Source: Sarcophilus harrisii (lineage: Eukaryota > Chordata > Mammalia > Dasyuromorphia > Dasyuridae). From it: DNA of 64,000 nucleotides. Made by a program: the position numbers and the translations under genes. Where the stretch lies: the NCBI RefSeq assembly GCF_902635505.1, contig NC_045429.1:464645359-464709358 (forward strand). The letters run 5' to 3'. Within the stretch, counting starts at the first letter, position 1, and each line of letters begins with the position of its first letter. Shown here in pieces: positions 52,239 through 63,783 of this stretch. A model generated the notes under the pieces. It was given only the letters and a program-made list of their open reading frames with translations, did not search any database and was not told where the DNA came from.

Positions 52239-53395
52239 ATCATGTATTGGGAGATCCATCATTCTGTCATACAGATCTCATCTCTCTATATCTTGTGTTT
52301 TAATGTTCCTGTTCTTGCTTTTCTTCTGCTGGACTGTTCTTCCCTTCTGTGTATTTTCATTCTCCATCAGTGGGAATCTTTTTGTTTCTTTGGAGGCTTG
52401 CCACAGAATATTCAAGTGTTTGTATTCTGTTCATCCTTTTTGTTTTGCAGGATGCAAATTCTGCTCTCATAATGTTCATTTCTCATTTAAAGCACCGAGG
52501 AGCCACTGGATTCTCTTGTCTCAAAGAGACAAGGTCTTATGACCTTGGACCTTACTATGACAAGGACCTTATGACCTTTCTTAGGTCAATTTCCTTCATT
52601 TTGTATTATGGACCTTAGATACCTGAACTTGTTTAGTAGATCTGAATGTCACATTTGTTATTGGTTTTCCTACTGATAACTCTTTATATTCAGGATCTTT
52701 GATTTTTTTTTTCTTTTTGATACTTTCAATCTTTACTCCCCGCTCTTTTCCTTAGCTGTCACTTCTATGTTCCCTTTAATTTTAGTTTACTTGGGGGTTG
52801 GATCTTAAAGCATCTCAGCCTTTGTTCACCCTGGGCAATCCACAGTTCCCCAGTCTAATAATTCACTGTTCCAATTGACTTTTTTAGGTGGTGGCCAGAA
52901 CTGTCCCAAGCCTAATACTGGGCTCTTGAAGTTTGGAGTGCTGTACAACCCCATACATGCACAATTTCCTGTCCTGGTGAGCTATCCCTGCGCCTTCAAT
53001 TCCTTAGTTTTCTGGCCCAGTACTTGTAGTTCAGAGCCTGTAGGTCAGAGCATTGTAGCTTGTGGGTGCTTCTGGAAATATTTTTGCTTCTAAAGTGCTA
53101 TGATTAACCCAGGATGGCCTGAGTATTTCCATGGCACTGAAAAAAGGCAAGGGGATGGATATGTGGGGGAGGGTTATAGGAAGTGGGAGGAAGGTGCCGA
53201 GTGAGCTCATGGTCAATGTGGGTCACTGCCTGGGTTTGGCTCTCCCCCCTTTTGTATTCTGGATGTCTACACCATGGAAACAGCTGGAGTTGCTTTATCT
53301 TTGATACATAATTTCTGTTTTGGAGATGTCTAAATGATTTTGGGGATCAAAGAAAATATCTTGTCTGCCACCTTGTGCCATCACATGACCTGGAA
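51046..53395. other. No gene recognised; perhaps the 5' part of the L1 copy
   Basis: Pyrimidine-rich on the plus strand. The far end (53,300-53,390; minus 'gcacaaggtggcagacaaga') resembles an L1 5' end, so the whole stretch could be the 5' UTR of the L1 at 50.5-51.0 kb, but no ORF1 text is visible. A T-run of about 42 lies at 52,193-52,234. Confidence 0.3.
52193..52234. repeat. Poly(T) run of about 42
   Basis: Uninterrupted T-run, not adjacent to a recognisable SINE. It may be the tail of an unrecognised minus-strand retroposon. The length is probably polymorphic. Confidence 0.9.
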
Positions 53396-53399
53396 GGCC

Positions 53400-53510
53400 T
53401 CTAAACACAGAATTTTAGATCTAAACTAGAAAGAGCCTCATATGATCTTGAGGATTCAGTTTAGTGTCCACTGACATGTGAAACAGAGACACTGATTTTC
53501 CCAGGGGGCT
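53400..53510. repeat. Dispersed-repeat fragment
   Basis: 'aattttagatctaaactagaaagagcc' and 'gaaacagagacactgattttccc' resemble the 'tagatttagagctggaagg...cccagagaggttaagtgac' repeat of mammals (MIR/L-type). Diverged. Confidence 0.35.
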
Positions 53511-53804
53511 ATTTTAGCAGGAATGTATGTATACTTTGATCCTATCATTACTTCAGAATACATGTGATAATGCCCAATGTTCTATTTCTCCCATCCTAAT
53601 TTGCTCTTCCCCATCCTTTTTTTTTTTTTAAATAAAAATAACAGTGAAGGCAATTGGGTAATTTATAATTTTTTTCTTGTCAGCTCCTCAGCAAACAAAG
53701 AGGAATTATGTAGTGTTTTTTTTTAAAGAAGTATAATTTGTCTCTTTGTATTAATTCTATTAAACATTTTAATGTGTTGCTTTTTTTTTTAACCCAAAGG
53801 TGGC

Positions 53805-54070
53805 CAAATGCCACAGTGGCTAGAACATTGGGTCTGGATTCAAGGAGACCTGAGTTTAAATCTTGCTTCAGATGTTTTCTGGCTGTGTGCCCCTGGACAA
53901 GTCACTTAGTTTCTATTTACCTCCATTTACTCAATTGTAAAATGGAGAAAATAAGAGCAAAATAATTATTTTGGAGATAACCTTGCAAGGCTCTTATGAA
54001 GATCAATTGAGATAATGTTTATAAAGGCATAGTGCATGGCATACAGTGGGGACACTGTAAATACTATTCC
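53805..54070 (+). mobile_element. MIR/Ther-1 SINE
   Basis: Near full length: 'cacagtggctagaacattgg', 'gagacctgagtttaaatc', 'ctggacaagtcactta', 'caattgtaaaatggagaaaa', 'gatcaattgagataatgttt' and 'atagtgcatggcatacagt'. Confidence 0.8.
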
Positions 54071-54276
54071 TTTCCCTTTTCAACATAAGCATTCTTTCCT
54101 TTGGATATTATCTGAATGTGAATAGATCATTGTAGACTTACATACTTTCTTCTCTCAGTAATTAGCTTTACAATAAATTTTCCACATTGGCTATGTTTTC
54201 CCTCTGCATCAGTTACAGGGCATGCTCTTCTGAGACATCTTCCTGATCTTGATCTTGATTTCTCCAAAAATGACTC

Positions 54277-54390
54277 TTAGAAAGCTTCCTTTTCTTCATC
54301 AGGACCGAGGACAGCTCCATAATCCATCTCATTTTTCGGATACAAAGTAACCCTTGTGTTTTTCTTTCCAAAGGGCTTTGGAGTCTCCAA
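54277..54390 (-). CDS. Candidate 3'-terminal coding exon, unrecognised
   Basis: On the minus strand a good pyrimidine run and acceptor (TTCTTTCTAACAG|TTGG) leads straight into 37 codons and a stop: LETPKPFGKKNTRVTLYPKN then EMDYGAVLGPDEEKEAF. The text is polar and looks like a cytoplasmic tail, with a weak tyrosine motif (MDYGAV). I found no convincing partner exon; a donor AGAG|GTGAGC near 54,583 is possible but would join in another frame. It may be a real exon, a relic, or chance. Confidence 0.2.
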   Translation of the reverse strand: METPKPFGKKNTRVTLYPKNEMDYGAVLGPDEEKEAF

Positions 54391-55207
54391 CTGTTAGAAA
54401 GAACAGATGAGAAATAACCTCTCTCACTGTGTAAATGCCTACTCCAAGATATGGAAGTGGAGAAGAAAGTCTTCACGGGCATTCTACCATCACAGAACAA
54501 TTAGGACTAGACAGCGCTCCCTGCTGGGGGTTGTCCTCATTGCAAGCAGAAAGGGAGGGCAGGATGCCTGCTCACCTCTGTACACGAGGACCCTCACTAC
54601 CATAATGGCACCTTCAGGTTAGCTAGCCCCATGACATCTACGCTCTCAGCTGCTCCTCACCACAACCGGCCGAGTAGGTGTTTTTACATGGAGGTGTCCC
54701 CTAGCTAGGAAGCAACAGAGGTTGGATTTGAACTTGTCTTTCTGGCTCCAGGGCCAGCTCTTTCTCCTGGCACCATCTGGGCACCAGAGGAAGAATGTTC
54801 GTAGGCAGCAAAGGGCCACGATACTCTGACCAACTCTGGTCCAGTGGACCTGTATTTAGAGGGGGCCCGGACTGTGCGGGTGGGTTGAGGTGGGGAGGCT
54901 CCCAGTCACAAAGGTGATTCACAGAGCTCTGAAGATGTACCAGGCAGGCAGGAGAGGAGATCTATGGGGTCCATATCGGGGCTGCCCCCCAGTTCAAGGG
55001 GCCAGGAAGGAAAAGCTGGGTCTATTCTGGCTGTTTCCCTAAATGTGAGACAAGTGGTTGCTGAGGAGACCACCCAGTGCCAATTATCAATGTGCAGCAT
55101 GTTGTACAGGAAGTTGTGGAGGTATTGGGAGTAATTGTGCAACTAGGTATTTGGCCCTTTTTTGTATGGTCCAAAATACAAAATTGTGAAAAACCCAACT
55201 CCTGACT

Positions 55208-55227
55208 CTAACCCTAACCCTAAATTC
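55208..55227. repeat. Short telomere-like motif (CCCTAA)
   Basis: ctaaccctaaccctaaattc, identical over 20 bases to 36061-36080, but the flanks do not match. Confidence 0.7.
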
Positions 55228-55334
55228 ACACCATGGATTGTGTGTACATTTTTGGTCTGCTTAAGATGTGTGTTGTGTTTCCATCTAGGCTTTGGATTGT
55301 TTAAAAATTCTGTTTGCTGAAAGTGATGGCATTC

Positions 55335-55570
55335 AGGTTTGCTGCACAGAGTCAGGACCTGGACTCATCTAGTTAAATGTAACTTCAGACACTTACTAGC
55401 TGTGTGACCCTGAGCAAGTCACTTTACCCATTTATTTCAGTTTACTCCACTGTAAAAAGGAGAAAGCCTTCCTCACAAAGCTTTGGGAGGACAAAATGTG
55501 GTAAGAATTGTAAAGCCCAGTGTCCAAGCTGGTGGCACATAGTAGGTGCTTAATAAATGTTAGTTTTTCA
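55335..55570 (+). mobile_element. MIR/Ther-1 SINE
   Basis: 'actagctgtgtgaccctgag', 'caagtcactttaccc', 'ggcacatagtaggtgcttaa' and 'taaatgttag'. Full-length-like and diverged. Confidence 0.8.
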
Positions 55571-56059
55571 TTGTTTACTGCACTATGGGATGATGTTCTC
55601 TTTGACATTTGGAGGTCCTAGACTTGTAACTGTGTACTCTATTCATTACTGATGGTTGTCAAAATATTAATGAATTTGGTATTTGACAGGTCTACAATAT
55701 TATTCCCCTGGGGAGAGAGTAGAGAAGAGAGCAGGACAAGAGAATATACTTTAAAGTGGCTCTAGAGGAGGTAGGATAAAAATCAGTGGTCATTCAGAAT
55801 TCTCTTGGCAGCTCAGTAGCTGACATTTTCATTATTTTGGTTTCCAATTTTCTTCCTATGACAAACGTCCATGAAGCTTTCGGGATACAAAGAATTATCA
55901 AAAAAGATAAACATGAAATCATGAAACCCAACTTTGTGTAAAATTTTTTTAATGTAAGAATAAGAGACAGAGGGAGTTGTAGGATAGTCAACCCTATCTA
56001 CACTTTCACATATAATATATACTCATATGTAACTGTCCCTATTAATCAATATATATAAC

Positions 56060-56110
56060 ATAGCTGGATATATATATGTGTGTGTGTATGTGTGTGTGTG
56101 CATGTAAATG
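56060..56110. repeat. (TA)n/(TG)n microsatellite
   Basis: 'atatatatatgtgtgtgtgta' passing into further TG units. Confidence 0.85.
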
Positions 56111-56764
56111 TGCCTGTGCATGCATTCATGTATACATATGTGTTTGTCCAACCAACCAAAAGTTGGTTATCATAGAGAGCAGACTGTCCCTGCACATAAT
56201 ATTGACACGGGTGATGGGTATGGGTTGAGAGGAATTCCTCCCCCAGTAATGCTCATCAATCTGTAAGTTGGAGGTGCAGTCAGTATCTGGGAGGACCTCT
56301 ATGCATATTAACAATTAATTCAAATGAGGATTAGCTCAGTGCCTATAGAGATGATCCCTCTTAGTTCCAGGCTGGTCTGCACAATTCTTTGCACTTCTCC
56401 TAAGGACTTTAGGTCATTAACTTCTTGTTGCTGCCCACCTTTTTTGCACATCACTCCATCTGGCTAAGAAATATTTCTCCAGACTGATATCAAAGTGTTT
56501 GTAATTCAACTGGGAGGGGGATGGAGAAGGTGAACACGAGATCACTTTGCTGTCTCCTTGTGCTTGCTCTGAAATTTGATGTCTTCTGCATTTCCTATTT
56601 ATCAAATCTCCTTTGATGCAGCAAATAGAAAACATGCAGCCAGATAAATTGTATTTGTTCTCTTCATATGGGGGGGGGCTAAACTGGAGCGACAGAGCAG
56701 AGAACACAGTGGCCAGTCTATGATAAATGCTGTTCACATGTTGCCTTTTCCTAGTTTTGATTGT

Positions 56765-56915
56765 AGGTATATGGATGGATGGATAGAAGGATGGATGAAT
56801 GGAAGGATACATGGATGGATGGATGGATTGATGGATGATGGATGGATGGATGGAAGGAAGGAAGGAAGGGTGAATGGATGGATAAATGGATGGATGGATG
56901 AATAGCATTTCTCTT
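56765..56915. repeat. (ATGG)n microsatellite, about 150 bp
   Basis: Imperfect array of 'atgg' with 'aagg' variants. The PSIHPS-type frames on the minus strand and MDGW-type frames on the plus strand come only from this repeat. Confidence 0.95.
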
Positions 56916-56999
56916 GCTCTGCCCTGGAAAGGGAAGAATTCTTCTGTTTCCATCCATATTTGAGAGAGGAATGAGGTAGGAAGACCACTCTATTGTTGC

Positions 57000-59235
57000 T
57001 ATTTGTGCAAAGAGGAAGGCTAGATGATGTAGAGGTAGCTAGAAAATCTACAAGGTGATGAAAAGTATGAAAAATAGACCCACCCACCTGCTATTCCATC
57101 TTTTCAGTTATGATTCATCCCCTTTCATTCATCACTTGTCCATTAGCTTCGATTATCCTCAGCTTTGGAGGTCTGGTCTGTGTTAGGGAGAGGCTGAGAT
57201 AAACCTGAAGATAAAGAGAGCAAAAAGAAATCAGTGGATCCACAAATTTACATCTACTCTTCTCCAGGAAGACATCCTTAGCTTCCTCCACTCATGTAGG
57301 GAAGGAAGAAAGCTGAGGAAGGAGCAGCACCATCAGGCTTAGTACTAGTGATTTTTCAGACTTTGTTTGGATCTAGAGGATCTGGTAAGGGGCTGCCCAC
57401 TGTCCACAGGGACCAGGAGAGAAGCTTGCAAGAGCAAGAGAGGAGGAGCTCACTCACCCATCCTTTCCTTTCTTTTCCTGTGCCTGGAAGAATCTAAGTA
57501 ATCAGACTGATGCATACACTTTCTCTGGAGAACCTCAGGGTAGGAAAAGAGCAGAAGTTCCAGACTCTGACTGCCTCCTCATAACCATAACCTCCTCAAA
57601 CCCATAACCCAAGGATGGAAAAAGTCCCCAGGGTCTGCCTCCCTCAGCTTCACAAGGGCCAGACAGTTAGGTGAAACGTTAAAAATAGCAATGAGGGCAT
57701 ATTGGATTTGGTCACTGGGAAATGCTTACCTGAGTGCTTTATAAATTGAAGTCCCCTTCCATGACAGGTTTTCTAATTGCTTCTCCTGTATTTTTTTTTT
57801 TTTTTGATCTGCCTTTTTTTTTTTACTCCTTAGCTGCTAGGAAGCTAGTGCATATATACTAAGTTTACAGAATTTCTTTATCTGTGATGCTTTTAAGCCT
57901 AAGTTAGTCTTCCTGCTTCATTCTCCTTGCCTTTTATGAGATGATTTATAAGTCATTTTGGGCATTCCCTGAAGCACCGACAATTTTGGTATCAAAAGGC
58001 CTGTGAATGCTCTGAGTGGGATGTTATGAGGGGTCTACCCTCTCCCTCCCTGACAACTCATGGATTCTGAAACATGCCTTGTTTTCAAAAGGAGGAATAA
58101 GCTGGCAAAGGCAGAAGCCAGTTCAGTATCATGCTGGAGCCCAACACACCCTTGCTCTGAAAATACATAGGCTTTGGATCTTTTCCTGGAGTCCCCACTG
58201 GTCTCTGCAGGCTTGGGATGTGTGAAGGAGTTTGTGGCTCTTCCTGTCCTATGGAGTTCCCTGTTCCCTCACTTCTGAAGTACGTCAGAGGTGTCGGGCT
58301 TCTCTGTCCCCTTTCATGAACCATGAGGGCTCCAAGAGTGCACAAGATGGGGGAACTGGCCTGGGGAACTATCCTTCTCCAGGTGATCTAGTAGAAGAGT
58401 GTTGACATCAGTTTGGTGACTTTGGATGGAGAGCCTCAGACGGCACAGCAGAGGGTCTCAGCCGTTTCGTCCAGTAAGAAGGCCAGAAATTCAGTTAGAA
58501 AAGAATTCTGAGAAGGCCCAAGTTCAGCTTAGAACCTTCCGTCTTCCCAGGCGAGTAAGCCCAAGGAGAAGAAAGTTTTTTCTGATGTCTCCTTGACTGT
58601 GGAGCTGAGCATGGAGCTTTGGGGGAGAGGAAGCTGCTGTTTAGGAAGATTGAAGAAACTTTCACAGTGGTTATCTCAGGTGGCTGGCTGGGGAAACTGA
58701 AGACCCTCCCTCTCTGTTGAGTTCACATAGCCAACCTCCATTAGTGAGGTGCAGGTTTCCCTTGATTAAGGAAGCCTTGAGCTGGGGGATGGGGAAGCAA
58801 AGGGTGATGGTTAGTTGGTTGGCAGAAGAGGAGTTCATAATGTGGTTGGTTGAGATCTGGGGAAAGAGCTGCCATCTTAATTACATCCTTAGTGGATGGA
58901 TTGCCCATGGCATCAGTTAACCCTCCAAAAGCTAGGGTTGAATACCAGATAAACTGGGAAAAAAACACTTGGCTGAAGGCACTGGATGTCAGAGTGGACA
59001 ACCAGCTGTAGAGAACCATGCTTGGCAGATAACAGGCTCTGCAGAGTAGTGGGGGAACAATCAGAGAAGCACCAGTTTTATAGTATCCAGAGCCCAAGCT
59101 GCTCTCTCTGTTCAGTCTATTCTACTGTAACAGAACACATGTTCCTAAACATCCCTGGCTACACAAAATCACACAATAAAAGTCTCAAAGGAATGGAAAA
59201 ATGGAGTCAGGAGCAAAACACTCAATCTGTGTCAG
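57000..59235. other. No gene recognised
   Basis: Balanced composition, few repeats, a T-run near 57,792. Open frames (for example 58741-59097, minus) have no splice or family support. Confidence 0.45.
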
Positions 59236-59290
59236 TGACACATTTATTTTTATTTTTACTGTTTATTTATTTTGCTGAGACAATTGGGGG
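59236..59290 (-). mobile_element. SINE fragment (tail half)
   Basis: T-rich stretch then 'attttgctgagacaattgggg', the tail end of the short marsupial SINE, cut off at 59,290. Confidence 0.6.
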
Positions 59291-59779
59291 CACTTTAAAA
59301 AAAGGAACCAAATCAAGACTATGGAGGCACAGTCACATGCTAAATGGTTCAGAAATACTCAAATACTGTAGTAAATATTGGCTGAAATACAGACCACACC
59401 TGCTGCTCAGTTTGCTTCCAGTATTGTCAGGATTTGGGTTAGTAAAATAAAGTTGCTCTGGGTGAGAAGGTAATCTCCGGTCATGGTGGAAGATGCGTGA
59501 GAGGAAGGGATGGATCAGGCTTTTCTTGTCCCTCAGTTCCAACTGCTCCAAAAGATTTCATAATAAATGTGGTACTTCACCCTAACAAAGACCTGAAGTT
59601 TTTGGACATGGGATCAGAACGAGGGTAACAGCTCAGGAGTTCTGAGGAACTAGTGTCTTCCGTCTTCTCTGGCTGCTCTCCAAGATGGAAGCATATGTAA
59701 GGTAACACAACACATGAGTTCTATTTCAGTCATTCTCTAATTGGAACAAATTCCCATCTTCAGAATGCATGTTATAGCT

Positions 59780-60106
59780 AGAAAGCAGTCTAGCAGAAAT
59801 GAGATTAGACCAATATCTTATACCATCTACCAATATAAAGTTAAAATGGATACAGAACCTAGACATAAAGAGAGATATAAATAAATTAGAGGACCATAGA
59901 ACATATTATCCATCAGATAAGAGAAGAATTCACTAGTAAATGAGATAGAGAACATGAGATGTAAAATGGAGAATTTTGGTTACATTAAAAAAATTTTGTA
60001 TAGATAAAAACCAGGGCAGCCAAGAATAGAAGGAAAGCCAAAAACTGGGAGGAGAGGTGGGAATTGATAGTTTCTTCAATAAAGGTCTCATATCTCAAAT
60101 ATATAG
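59780..60106 (+). mobile_element. L1 LINE fragment, 3' part of ORF2
   Basis: Sense-strand equivalent of 1-300: 'agaccaatatcttataccat', 'gacataaagagagatataaa', 'gagatgtaaaatggagaatt' and 'aggtctcatatctcaaatat'. Broken. Confidence 0.75.
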
Positions 60107-60172
60107 AAGCCATATTTGAACTCAGGACTTCCTGACTCCACAATTGTATTCATTGTCCTATCCAGCTGCCCA
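60107..60172 (-). mobile_element. SINE fragment (head half)
   Basis: 'catatttgaactcaggactt', 'cctgactcca' and 'cctatccagctgccc', the head end of the same SINE family whose tail half lies at 59,236-59,290 in the same orientation. Confidence 0.65.
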
Positions 60173-62270
60173 TAGCCAAAACACACAGGAAAAACACATT
60201 TCTGCTCAATGGGGAAGTCCACTATCCACAAAAACAACAAAAAAAAAAAATCCCTTATCAACCTGCCAATCAAAAGATCCCTTTAATTTTGCCATTAGGA
60301 GTATGTTCCTTTGCATTAAACTTTGCTCTTTTCTAAAGGAGATTTCTTTGAAAGAGTAAATATGTCTGAATCCTTGAAAATTTTCAGGACCTATAAAAAT
60401 GTCTGTCATAATTGTAAATTTCCATAGCATCTGATTGGCATTCCAGGTTTGATACACTTCCTCCCTCCATTCCTTTTTCCCTCTCTCCCTCCCTCCTTTT
60501 CAATCTTTTCCTTTTCCAACTTTATTTGTTTGCACAATAACTGTTACATGTATGAGAGCTGAGTAAAATTTATCCTTTATTGTGTTTGGAGGAGGGGAAA
60601 GTGGGATGGCATAAATTAGAACCATATGTAGCTGTTATAAACTTTTGCAGGCAGAAAAATCTTATTGTTTATTGCTTCTTTGAAAGTAAAGATATTAAAA
60701 TGGATTAGGCTGAGAACACTTTGAGGAGAATTCTATGCCCCCAGATTCCAGTGATTTCTTATATGATCATAGATGATCACTGGAAGAGATGACATCCATC
60801 TCCATTTTACAGATAGGGAAATTGAGATTGAGTAAGCAACCCAGGAAGTCATTTATAAGAAATACATGACAAAAATAATTCTAATGCAGTTCTTTCTTCC
60901 CTAACTCTAGAAAGGGGAGGACAGATTAAGAACAGGGCATTGGAGAGGTCTGGTTGGTGTAAAAGGAGTGAAGAAGAGAGTAGACGAAGAGGGGATGAAG
61001 GTTTGTACATTAGTGATCACTTTCAGAATTCCTGGTGAAGATGGAGTATGAGGGGGTGCAAGTGTGGTCATCACTGAATAGTCTGGCCACAAGAAGTAGC
61101 ATTGGTGGAAGGAATGATCACTGGGGGAGGCAGATCATTACTGCGCAATGCCCTCCATCAAGGTCCAACCTTGTAGCAGGTGGTATTAAGAATCATGAGG
61201 TCCTATATTTAACACATATAAGACTGCTTGTCATCTGGGGGAGGGGGTAGAAGGAGGAGAAAAGTCAGAATAGAAGTGAGTGAAAGAGATAATGTTGTAA
61301 AAAATTACCCAGGCATGGGTTCTATCAATAAAAAGTTATGATTATGAAAAAAAAAAATCAGGACGTCTGGTACTCAACAGGCAGGGTTATAGTCTATGGA
61401 GAATAGGAACCTGTAAGGTCCAGATTTCCCCTCCCAAAGGAATTTGGAGCTTCCCTTAACCAAGGGGCACTTCAACTGAAGAGGCTTAGGGGGTACTGAA
61501 GAAAGACCAGGCCCTCTATTAGGATTATAAAAATCCTTCCATCATCATATAGGTTACATAAAGAGGGACATAAACTGGGGTGGCCATCAGATGTTTCAGT
61601 GGATCTTCACAATGACCCCTAAAAACTCCCATGGGATTTAAAGAAATCAATGGAAGCAGAAACTATAGAATGTCATGGTATATATTAATGTGCTTTTGGT
61701 TAACGTTTTGATGTTCTGCTCAGTACAGGGCCAGCTGCCAGAACCCAGGTGCAGGCTAGTGCTGTTGGATATGGATCTAAACAAGCACATCTGGACACAA
61801 TGTCCTTGTAATAGTTTTATTACCTTGGTATGGCTTTTACCAACCATAATCCCATATTCCATTTCTGAAAGCCACCCATGCATACTTTATGAATATTTTC
61901 CACAGGTTCCCTGGAGTGGCTCTAAATGGGTTTTCAGAGCCTTTTTGGGTACAATCAGGAGGGATGGTACCATTTATAAACTGCAAAAGCAATAGAAACA
62001 CTGGAAGGAAAACAACACAACCGATAAGATGATTACCACAATTGTCACAATTTTCTTCCATCTCAGACTTAGGGAGGTGAAGGAAGAATCATTTGCTTTC
62101 TTCGAATCCCCTCCTCTCTCCCCACCCTTTTGTGTTAATGGAAGATTGGTCATTTTGTAGACAAGACAAATTGGAAAGGCAAAGGACTAAGGAAATCCTG
62201 ATAATCCCTCTTTGTAGATAGAGGTGATAATCCTGTTGTACCTTGCCTGACCTGGTCAGACCAGTTTATA
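60173..62270. other. No gene recognised
   Basis: A pyrimidine-rich stretch at about 60,460-60,530 and a MIR-like fragment near 60,790-60,850 ('ctccattttacagataggga'). Frames at 61,675-62,061 on both strands are not supported by anything else. Confidence 0.4.
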
Positions 62271-62274
62271 ACAG

Positions 62275-62430
62275 TCAGTCAACAAGAATGTGTTAAGCAC
62301 CTATTATATTCCAGGCATTGAACTGAGCCTCTGACCCAGGGACACCAAAAAATGGCAAAAGACATTCCCTGCTCACAAGGAGCTCACAGTCTAATGGAAG
62401 TGACAACACAGAAATATACATGACAGAGAA
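62275..62430. repeat. Ancient mammal-wide dispersed repeat, family unassigned
   Basis: Relative of 340-540: 'ttaagcacctattatattcc', 'aatggcaaaagacattccct', 'cacaaggagctcacagtcta'. Confidence 0.5.
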
Positions 62431-62534
62431 CATACATGTTTCTACCTATCTGTGATGAATGGGAGGCAATCAACAAGAGGTATTGATAAGTCTGAATACA
62501 CCCAGAGAAGGCCTATGAATATGATGGAGATTTT

Positions 62535-62700
62535 GCCATATGAAGACTAGCTGAAAGAACTGAGGCTGCTTAACCTGAAGAAGAGAAAACTTGGGCAACA
62601 CAAAATACTCTTTAATACCTGAAAGGCTTTAATATCTAGGAAGAATCACTCTTGTTCTGCTTGGCCCCAGAGGAATTCCCTAGGACCAAAGAATATAGGC
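62535..62700 (+). mobile_element. CR1/L3 LINE fragment
   Basis: 'taacctgaagaagagaaaac', 'ttgggcaacac', 'aatacctgaaaggc' and 'cttgttctgcttggcccca' follow the CR1/L3 3' region ('...ctggagaagagaag...acct...'). Confidence 0.5.
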
Positions 62701-63783
62701 TGGACATGATGACAAGTGTCTTAATAATGGGTTCCCTATCAGGTATATGCAGATATGAGTTTGAACCAGAGGGCCCCTGAAGCCCCTTCCAGGGACTAGG
62801 AAACAAGAGGTGGCTTACATCATCATTAGCATCCAAATGAATTTGGTTAGAAACCTTTCTTCCTAGCAGTGTTTGTTCTTCCTGGCAAAGGAAGACTTCT
62901 CAGACTTAACTTGAAAGAACAGAGGTTTCCCATAGCACCTTTTGAATTGCTCCCGTAGGTCTAACATGTTGATCTCTAATGGGAAACCATTACTCTGATG
63001 AGAGCGCTGTCACAATTACCTAAGGCTTTCACTGATTTATAGAGTGCATGTGGCAAGCACAACAGAAGCCTCTTATGTGGAATTTAGTTCCTCCTTTAGA
63101 TTTCCTTTCTAGGCTGGAGGAACCATGGGAAGCTTTTTAGACAGAATTGCAAGACCTCTTGTCTGCTCAGTAGTGGCTGGTTTTTATTTTTACGACAGTT
63201 TTTTGTTCTGTCTCAAGTTCATCAGCAGAATTCCTCATCTCCAGGGTTTTTGGGTCACAAAAATCAGGAGGCAGAAACTATTTCAAGTTAATGAGAAGCT
63301 TCTTGATAGCCACATGCAATGACATGTTGCATGTTGATAGCCTGCAGAGGACTACAATATTCCCCGAAATTTCCTCCCATTTTTATACCTTTGATCAAAG
63401 AAATCATATTTCTCCCCTTTATTCAATATTGTTCGCCAGTTGACCCAGTAATGACAAAATGTCTGTTCCTCATTCTGAAGACATTCTATTTCTGAGATCA
63501 TCCAGAATTATCCTCTCATTGAATTGTGTGATTTGTGAGCCTATTGTCCCCTCCAGGAAGCTTATGAATTATTTTTCTCATCTGACTAGTCTGTTATAGT
63601 CAGACACAATTTAACCTTCACCAGTGACCTCCATATGCTAGAAAAAAGCATGATCTCACTGAGCACATTCCTAAGGTTTCCTTTCATTATAAATCTTTGA
63701 GTTCATAGATGCTTTGTGCCCAGAGTGAATTTTCTGCTAAACAGGTGTATGCTCAATTTCTATGCCTTCCTCATATATGATTT
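62701..63783. other. No gene recognised
   Basis: AT-rich flank of the zinc-finger relic. It could be its 3' untranslated region, since the relic's stop lies at 63,786-63,784 on the minus strand. Confidence 0.4.

Noticed and set aside
56417-57087. IHPS/PSIH repeat protein
   Set aside because: Pure translation of the (ATGG)n microsatellite.
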